Shown here: piece by piece, positions 14,007 to 17,660 of the stretch
Layout: each line of letters opens with the position of its first letter
How positions within the stretch are numbered: position 1 is the first letter of the stretch
From: Citromicrobium sp.
GTDB taxonomy: Bacteria > Pseudomonadota > Alphaproteobacteria > Sphingomonadales > Sphingomonadaceae
DNA length: 17,660 bases
Assembly: GCA_003248395.1 (NCBI GenBank)
Contig: QFNA01000089.1
Coordinates: 1-17,660, forward strand
Direction: 5' to 3'
Position numbers and translations under genes: made by a program
Notes under the pieces: model-generated
The model's input: the letters and a program-made list of their open reading frames with translations, nothing else
Database searches by the model: none
What the model was told of the DNA's origin: nothing

Positions 14007-14456
14007 ATGGCCGACAAAACCCCCAGGCAGCACCTTGCCCATATTGCTGAAGCGATGAAAGACATCGACTTCGTCATGCTCAACACGCATGCGCCCCATG
14101 GTGCGATCGGTGCCCGCCCGATGAGCAACAACCGCCAGGTCGATTACGACGGCGACAGCTATTGTTTCACCTGGGACGACTGCCAGATGGCGAAAGACAT
14201 CCGCAAGGATCCCAAGATCGGGCTGTCGTTCCAGGGCAAGCAGGGCAAGGGCGGCGCCCCCGGCATCTTCATCGCGGTCGAAGGCACGGCCAAGCTGGTG
14301 ACCGACACAGCCAAGTTCGCAGAACACTGGACCAAGGATCTCGACCGCTGGTTCAAGGACGGGGTCGAGACCGACGGCGTGGTGATGATCCACGTCCAAG
14401 CCACCCGCGCCGCCTATTGGGATGGCGAGGACGAGGCGGATTTCGCCATCGGATAG
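14007..14456 (+). CDS. Pyridoxamine-phosphate-oxidase-like general stress protein
   Basis: 149 aa member of the FMN-binding split-barrel (PNPOx-like, general stress protein 26) group. Visible features are FVMLNTHAPHGAIGARPMSNN near residues 22-42, SYCFTWDDCQMAKDIRKDPKIGLSF, a central FIAVEGTAKLVTD, and the C-terminal WFKDGVETDGVVMIHVQATRAAYWD. Such proteins bind FMN or related flavins; a catalytic role for this branch is not proven. I chose ATG 14007 because AGGAG precedes it by about ten bases and the family starts there; the frame upstream to 13896 is Arg/Pro-rich noise. Its 3' end overlaps the convergent HTH gene by 43 bases. Confidence 0.9.
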   Translation: MADKTPRQHLAHIAEAMKDIDFVMLNTHAPHGAIGARPMSNNRQVDYDGDSYCFTWDDCQMAKDIRKDPKIGLSFQGKQGKGGAPGIFIAVEGTAKLVTDTAKFAEHWTKDLDRWFKDGVETDGVVMIHVQATRAAYWDGEDEADFAIG

Positions 14457-15046
14457 GCACTGCGCGGCGCGCCGCCCCGCGCGCCGTTCGTATCCGGATG
14501 GCGCGGGTGAGCTGCTTCGCAGCGCGGCGACATGTTACACGTGTTACACTGTCCAGAGGGCGAATGTCGCTTTGCGTCAGAACCTGTCGCCTTGTCGCGA
14601 TCCGCGTCGCCTTGGGACTGCGTGATGTCTCCTTGCGGTGCTGCGGTGTCGCCTTGCGCATTGGCCCGAGCGGCGCTTCGATTGGCGGGGGCCCGGCGCT
14701 CCAAAGCCGCGCCCTGCAGGAGCTCGGCCAGCGTCTGGCCGTCCCAGCGCGAGCGGTTGCGCGCGCGCATCTCTGCCGCCCGGACACGCTGCCCCTCGCG
14801 CCGCGCATTCTCGAAAGCCGCGGCATATTGCGTCTGGGCCAACCGCGCGCGCAGGCGGTAGGCCGATTGCCGCCCCATCCCCACACTCCGCGCCGCCTCC
14901 GCCACCGATCCGCACTTGCACAGCGCTTCGAGGAAAGCGGTGACCTTGGGCATCGTCCAGCGATAGTCGGCATTGCACCGCCGCGCGCGCTTGCGCGGGC
15001 TGGAGGGGTGGGCAGGTGAGGGTTGCGCGGGTGGCGTGTCTGTCAT
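14414..15046 (-). CDS. HTH DNA-binding protein with QGD-repeat tail
   Basis: 210 aa. The N-terminal half carries a predicted helix-turn-helix: MPKVTAFLEALCKCGSVAEAARSVG then MGRQSAYRLRARL, of the kind seen in small sphingomonad regulators and phage-terminase small subunits. A helical stretch follows (YAAAFENARREGQRVRAAEMRA). The second half is low complexity, with several QGD units spaced about 7-9 residues apart and then CNTCNMS, and ends in Gly/Ala/Ser-rich sequence. Function is unknown; DNA binding is inferred. The start is uncertain: ATG 15046 has no Shine-Dalgarno sequence, and a GTG at 15127 would add 27 residues without family support. The 3' end overlaps the PNPOx-like gene by 43 bases on the other strand, so the tail may be partly spurious. 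Confidence 0.7.
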   Translation of the reverse strand: MTDTPPAQPSPAHPSSPRKRARRCNADYRWTMPKVTAFLEALCKCGSVAEAARSVGMGRQSAYRLRARLAQTQYAAAFENARREGQRVRAAEMRARNRSRWDGQTLAELLQGAALERRAPANRSAARANAQGDTAAPQGDITQSQGDADRDKATGSDAKRHSPSGQCNTCNMSPRCEAAHPRHPDTNGARGGAPRSAYPMAKSASSSPSQ

Positions 15047-15189
15047 CCGGCAGGATAAGCCACGGGTGGTCGCCTGTAGGAAAGCGGTTTCGATATTCGG
15101 CACACCACATTGAGCGAACTCAGACACCGGGGGAGAGGTCGGTGGCGCAATGATGCGCTGACGCCATTGTTCGCTTACGCAAAGGGCCC

Positions 15190-15648
15190 ATGCACGAACC
15201 CGTCACCATCCTCGTCGATGCCGATGCTTGCCCGGTGAAGGAGGAGGTCTACCGCGTCGCCGCGCGCCACAAGGCGCATGTCCGCGTGGTCAGCAACAGC
15301 CCCTTTCGCGTCCCGGTGAGCGAGCGGGTGAAGCGCGTGGTGGTGAGCGACAGCTTCGACGCGGCGGATGATTGGATCGCGGAGAACGCGGACGGGCGCA
15401 GCTTGGTCATCACCGCAGACATCCTGCTCGCCGAGCGTTGCCTCAAGGCGGGAGCGACCGTGCTGCGCCACGACGGCAATAGCTTCGACGCCGCCAGCAT
15501 CGGCAGTGCCCTCGCCACCCGCGCGATCATGGAAGACCTGCGCGCCGGGATGGACGGAATGGGAGGCGGCCCGCCCCCGTTCAGCAAGGCGGACCGTTCG
15601 AGGTTCCTGCAGGCGCTGGACCGGGTGCTGGTGGGGATGGGAAAATAG
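15190..15648 (+). CDS. YaiI/YqxD family protein (UPF0178)
   Basis: 152 aa soluble protein with the full UPF0178 signature: ILVDADACPVKEEVYRVAAR near residue 7, VVSNSPFRVP, VVVSDSFDAADDWIAENA, VITADILLAERCLKAGATVL, and GGGPPPFSKADRSRFLQALD near the C-terminus. The conserved Asp residues at the start and middle resemble a PIN-like metal site, and the family is often suggested to be a nuclease, but activity is not established. ATG 15190 opens directly into the family start; upstream AAAGGGCCC may be the ribosome site. It is the last gene of the high-GC part of the window. Confidence 0.96.
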   Translation: MHEPVTILVDADACPVKEEVYRVAARHKAHVRVVSNSPFRVPVSERVKRVVVSDSFDAADDWIAENADGRSLVITADILLAERCLKAGATVLRHDGNSFDAASIGSALATRAIMEDLRAGMDGMGGGPPPFSKADRSRFLQALDRVLVGMGK

Positions 15649-15699
15649 GCCTTACCCCATGACCTACCATGCTCTTAATTCACAAATCAACATTGCGCT

Positions 15700-16416
15700 A
15701 TGATGGGCCTCTACGGTAATGAAATGAGCATGCAAGAGAGCCAATTCTGGTCTGCTGCGAGCGCAGTCGCCGGTATCGGCGTACTTATTGTTACCGCAGT
15801 GTATGCCTGGCTTACTCACCGATTAGCAAAAGTAGCCGAAAAGCAAAATTGGGAAGCTGGTCGGGCACGTGTTGTGGTTTCCGTTGGAAGCAATCAAGGT
15901 GGCCAACTGTTTCTGTTGGAGATTTCAAACGTAGGCCTCGGTTCAGCCGAGAACCTTAAAGTTCAAGTCAACAAGCCTCTTCATCAGCAGCTCGAACAAA
16001 ATAAAGCCGTGACTGATGCTCCATTTTTCACCGATGGTCTGCGAGCATTTCCGCCAAGTAAGGTCGTTAAATTCGCACTTGGAGTGTCTTTTCGGTGGTT
16101 AAATCCAAAGACTGACAGATCACTGCATCCGCTGACATTTGATGTTGAAGTACGATACCGAACGTTGGGCCGTGAAATAACTGAAACGTTTCCTATAGAT
16201 ATCGAGCAGCAGTACAGCCTTTCGGCTATGGAAAGAAACTATCTGGATGACTTCAGTCGGACTTTTCCCGAGAAGTTTCAAAAATCAGTCCGCGACCTAC
16301 AAAGGTCAGTTGATAACCTCGGCAAGACCGAACCTGAGCCACCGCCGAAGCGAAGATCGTGGTCGGGCTGGTTCGCTAGCGAAGTAGAGCGGAGACGCTG
16401 GCGGGATCGCTACTAG
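15700..16416 (+). CDS. Single-TM protein with a beta-rich domain, unknown
   Basis: 238 aa, family not recognised. A hydrophobic helix at about residues 17-38 (AASAVAGIGVLIVTAVYAWLT) is followed by a basic stretch, so the rest is probably cytoplasmic. Residues about 55-165 look beta-rich (RARVVVSVGSNQGGQLFLLEI, then SNVGLGSAENLKVQV, then PPSKVVKFALGVSF and FDVEVRYRTLGREI), similar to hypothetical membrane proteins common in genomic islands with a N-x-G-x-G-x-A-x-N pattern. The C-terminal 70 residues are charged and helical (FSRTFPEKFQKSVRDLQRSVDNL) and end with a Pro/Arg-rich tail. Several ATGs (15700, 15703, 15724, 15730) are possible starts and none has a strong ribosome site. Base composition is AT-richer than the left part of the window. 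It ends 28 bases from the convergent gene. Confidence 0.75.
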   Translation: MMGLYGNEMSMQESQFWSAASAVAGIGVLIVTAVYAWLTHRLAKVAEKQNWEAGRARVVVSVGSNQGGQLFLLEISNVGLGSAENLKVQVNKPLHQQLEQNKAVTDAPFFTDGLRAFPPSKVVKFALGVSFRWLNPKTDRSLHPLTFDVEVRYRTLGREITETFPIDIEQQYSLSAMERNYLDDFSRTFPEKFQKSVRDLQRSVDNLGKTEPEPPPKRRSWSGWFASEVERRRWRDRY

Positions 16417-16444
16417 AAAAGAACTTCTGTGCTGTGGGGCAGCC

Positions 16445-17590
16445 TTAAAGCATCGCTCGTCTGACAATCTCAGCGTCCCACCGGTCTAATTCCGCCTTGG
16501 CACCTTCCGGATTGAACACCACGTTCACTGGAATGAAGGCGTCACATTTGGACATCAGGGTATCAGTTTCGGCATTCCAGACTTGCAGCTCACCATTGCC
16601 GTTATACGCGTGAATAAATGTCGTGATGATCTTACCAGTTCTTACGGCTTCGACTCTTCCGTCGTCGGCAAATTGCAGACCAACATCGAGCGGGAATACC
16701 AGTCGCTCGGCAGCAAAATCTAGCAAGAGAACAACACGCACATAACCGTCTCTGCTTCGATACTGAACTTCGGCCTTGCTGTCGTGAACCGCCCAACCTG
16801 TTGGGTGTAGCAACTCGAGGGGTTCGTAAGGTTCCGACAACCTCAGCCGCAAGTTGATCTTCGGCAGATCGATGGTCTGCGCCGCATCGGGTGTTTTGCC
16901 AGCATTGATAAGCGCGATTAAGTCCGGTCCGAAAATTGGTTTCCAACCCCGCAACTCGTAAAGGTGCTCTTTCCATATTGTGTGTTTGGTTTGGATGCCG
17001 AAACACTCTTCGATGGCCATGACTGCCAGAGCTTCAATTATCGGACGCTCGCGATGCAATCTTTGATAGTCTAAAGGGCTATCAGGGTTCGCGACCGGCT
17101 CCTTCGTGGCGTGGGCGACCGCGCTTCTTCCGGAATCGCGCAGGTGCATACCGACATCCCCCGCATAGCTCTCTCTAAGTTTCGCCAGAGCCTCTTTCGC
17201 AGTTCGATCTTCTATTCGCTCAACAGCTTCCGACATCCAAGCGCCTCTGTCCTTCCCATTTGGAATGGCTCGCTCAATTACGCGATAGAATGACAAGAAT
17301 GAGTATGCTGGGTGGTTAAGACCCCTACCCTCTCTAAGTAGGGCCAGAGCTAGCTTCGCGACATCGCTATCAACTACCGGCATGTCGGTGAGATCGAATG
17401 GAAATTGTTGAACAAAGTTCGATTTACGGTTGCCGCCATAGGCTGGAAGTAGAGGACTCCCACCTCCACGAGATTCCACCGTGGCTCCGGCGTCCTCAAG
17501 CCAAGAAATCATGCTCAACGCGCGATAAAGCATGGCATAGGCATCATCGCGCTTGAACTTAGGTGACGTGACCCCCTGATTTTCCTCCAA
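16445..17590 (-). CDS. Unrecognised 381 aa protein, 5' end overlapped by IS terminus
   Basis: Cytoplasmic-looking protein with no TM segment. I do not recognise a characterised family; the stretch LNHPAYSFLSFYRVIERAIPNGKDRG faintly resembles proteins annotated MauJ, which have unknown function. Residues about 12-185 look helical (including GRSAVAHATKEP) and about 235-350 beta-rich (INLRLRLSEPYEPLEL, RDGYVRVVLLLDFA, GKIITTFIHAYNGNGELQVWNAETDTLM). The only start at full length is TTG 17590, which together with the first eight or so codons lies in sequence that looks like the inverted repeat of the adjoining IS3-type element, so the native start has probably been replaced. The first in-frame ATG is at 17533 but lacks a ribosome site. 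Codon use is AT-richer than the left part of the window. Confidence 0.75.
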   Translation of the reverse strand: MEENQGVTSPKFKRDDAYAMLYRALSMISWLEDAGATVESRGGGSPLLPAYGGNRKSNFVQQFPFDLTDMPVVDSDVAKLALALLREGRGLNHPAYSFLSFYRVIERAIPNGKDRGAWMSEAVERIEDRTAKEALAKLRESYAGDVGMHLRDSGRSAVAHATKEPVANPDSPLDYQRLHRERPIIEALAVMAIEECFGIQTKHTIWKEHLYELRGWKPIFGPDLIALINAGKTPDAAQTIDLPKINLRLRLSEPYEPLELLHPTGWAVHDSKAEVQYRSRDGYVRVVLLLDFAAERLVFPLDVGLQFADDGRVEAVRTGKIITTFIHAYNGNGELQVWNAETDTLMSKCDAFIPVNVVFNPEGAKAELDRWDAEIVRRAML

Positions 17591-17660
17591 GTTGGATTAG
17601 AGTCTGGCCTTGAAGGAAGGACAGACGATGAAGCGTACGAGGTTTTCAGAAGAGCAGATT
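17564..17660 (+). mobile_element. Left end of an IS3-type insertion sequence (runs off window)
   Basis: From about 17564 the sequence TGACGTGACCCCCTGATT resembles an IS3-family (IS407-like) terminal repeat. It is followed by an untranslated leader and the start of a transposase gene at 17628. The exact outer boundary lies between about 17564 and 17577 and cannot be fixed without the other end. Confidence 0.6.
17628..17660 (+). CDS. IS3-family transposase OrfA, first 11 codons
   Basis: ATG 17628 preceded by GAAGGAAGG at correct distance begins MKRTRFSEEQI, the usual opening of IS3-family OrfA (a helix-turn-helix DNA-binding subunit that normally frameshifts into OrfB, the DDE catalytic part). 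Only the first 11 residues are in the window. The short length limits certainty, but the match is characteristic. Confidence 0.75.
   Translation, partial: MKRTRFSEEQI

Noticed and set aside
11079..14399. A 1106-codon open frame on the minus strand
   Set aside because: It runs antisense or out of frame through well-supported genes (DUF3429, COG3650, CBS, PNPOx-like) and is Arg/Pro/Ala/His rich, as expected of an open shadow frame in GC-rich DNA.
14545..14680. Short repeats near TGTCGCCTTG considered as a CRISPR or satellite array
   Set aside because: The units are about 10 bases, imperfect, irregularly spaced and in frame as QGD codons of the HTH protein; they lack the repeat-spacer structure of a CRISPR array.
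16372..16383. 12-bp palindrome TTCGCTAGCGAA as an attachment or operator site
   Set aside because: It lies inside the 3' coding end of the one-TM protein gene and no second copy or integrase was found.

Overview
The window looks like chromosomal DNA from a high-GC alphaproteobacterium of the order Sphingomonadales, most likely an Erythrobacteraceae (Erythrobacter/Qipengyuania type). This is inferred from the protein set: a LOV-HWE histidine kinase paired with a single-domain receiver, DUF2945/DUF3008 small stress proteins, an S41 lipoprotein peptidase, and a QGD-repeat HTH protein. Several upstream regions also resemble general-stress (EcfG) promoters. No rRNA, tRNA or CRISPR array is visible.

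Layout. 1-3205 (+) is a catabolic operon: acyl-CoA dehydrogenase (5' end cut by the window), zinc alcohol dehydrogenase, and an aminoglycoside-phosphotransferase-like kinase broken by an internal deletion. 3254-4078 (+) is dapD (lysine/peptidoglycan). 4146-5316 (+) is a tight run of small stress-type genes: a one-TM protein, DUF2945, DUF3008 and DUF1810. 5313-6581 (-) is a secreted M19 dipeptidase, divergent from a DoxX-like membrane protein (6634-7053, +). 7061-7992 (-) holds a SWIB-domain protein and a YbhB/PEBP protein. 8181-9617 (+) is an S41 lipoprotein protease. 9630-10968 (-) is a LOV-HWE kinase/receiver pair whose kinase has lost the core of its LOV domain. 11102-12007 (-) holds DUF3429 and COG3650-type envelope proteins. 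12099-14456 mixes envelope and stress genes: an Arg-rich exported protein, a CBS protein, a PRC-barrel-like lipoprotein and a PNPOx-like protein. 14414-15648 holds an HTH protein and YaiI (UPF0178).

From about 15650 the composition becomes visibly AT-richer. Two unrecognised genes lie tail to tail, and an IS3-type element begins at the right edge, with its terminal sequence overlapping the first codons of the last minus-strand gene. This looks like acquired DNA.

Common themes. The left operon resembles the ACAD10/ACAD11-type pair (kinase plus dehydrogenase) that processes 4-hydroxyacyl-CoAs. The middle is enriched in envelope and general-stress functions. Four candidate EcfG-type promoters precede stress-like genes or the LOV kinase. 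The most notable observation is that two genes about 8 kb apart each appear to have lost roughly 35-40 codons, out of frame, at a short-repeat junction, and in each case the lost part is the functional core (the kinase HGD-type catalytic loop; the LOV photoactive cysteine). Either these are true pseudogenes or the assembly has collapsed at both places. I see no convincing new multi-gene system. The least explained stretch is the AT-richer right end.
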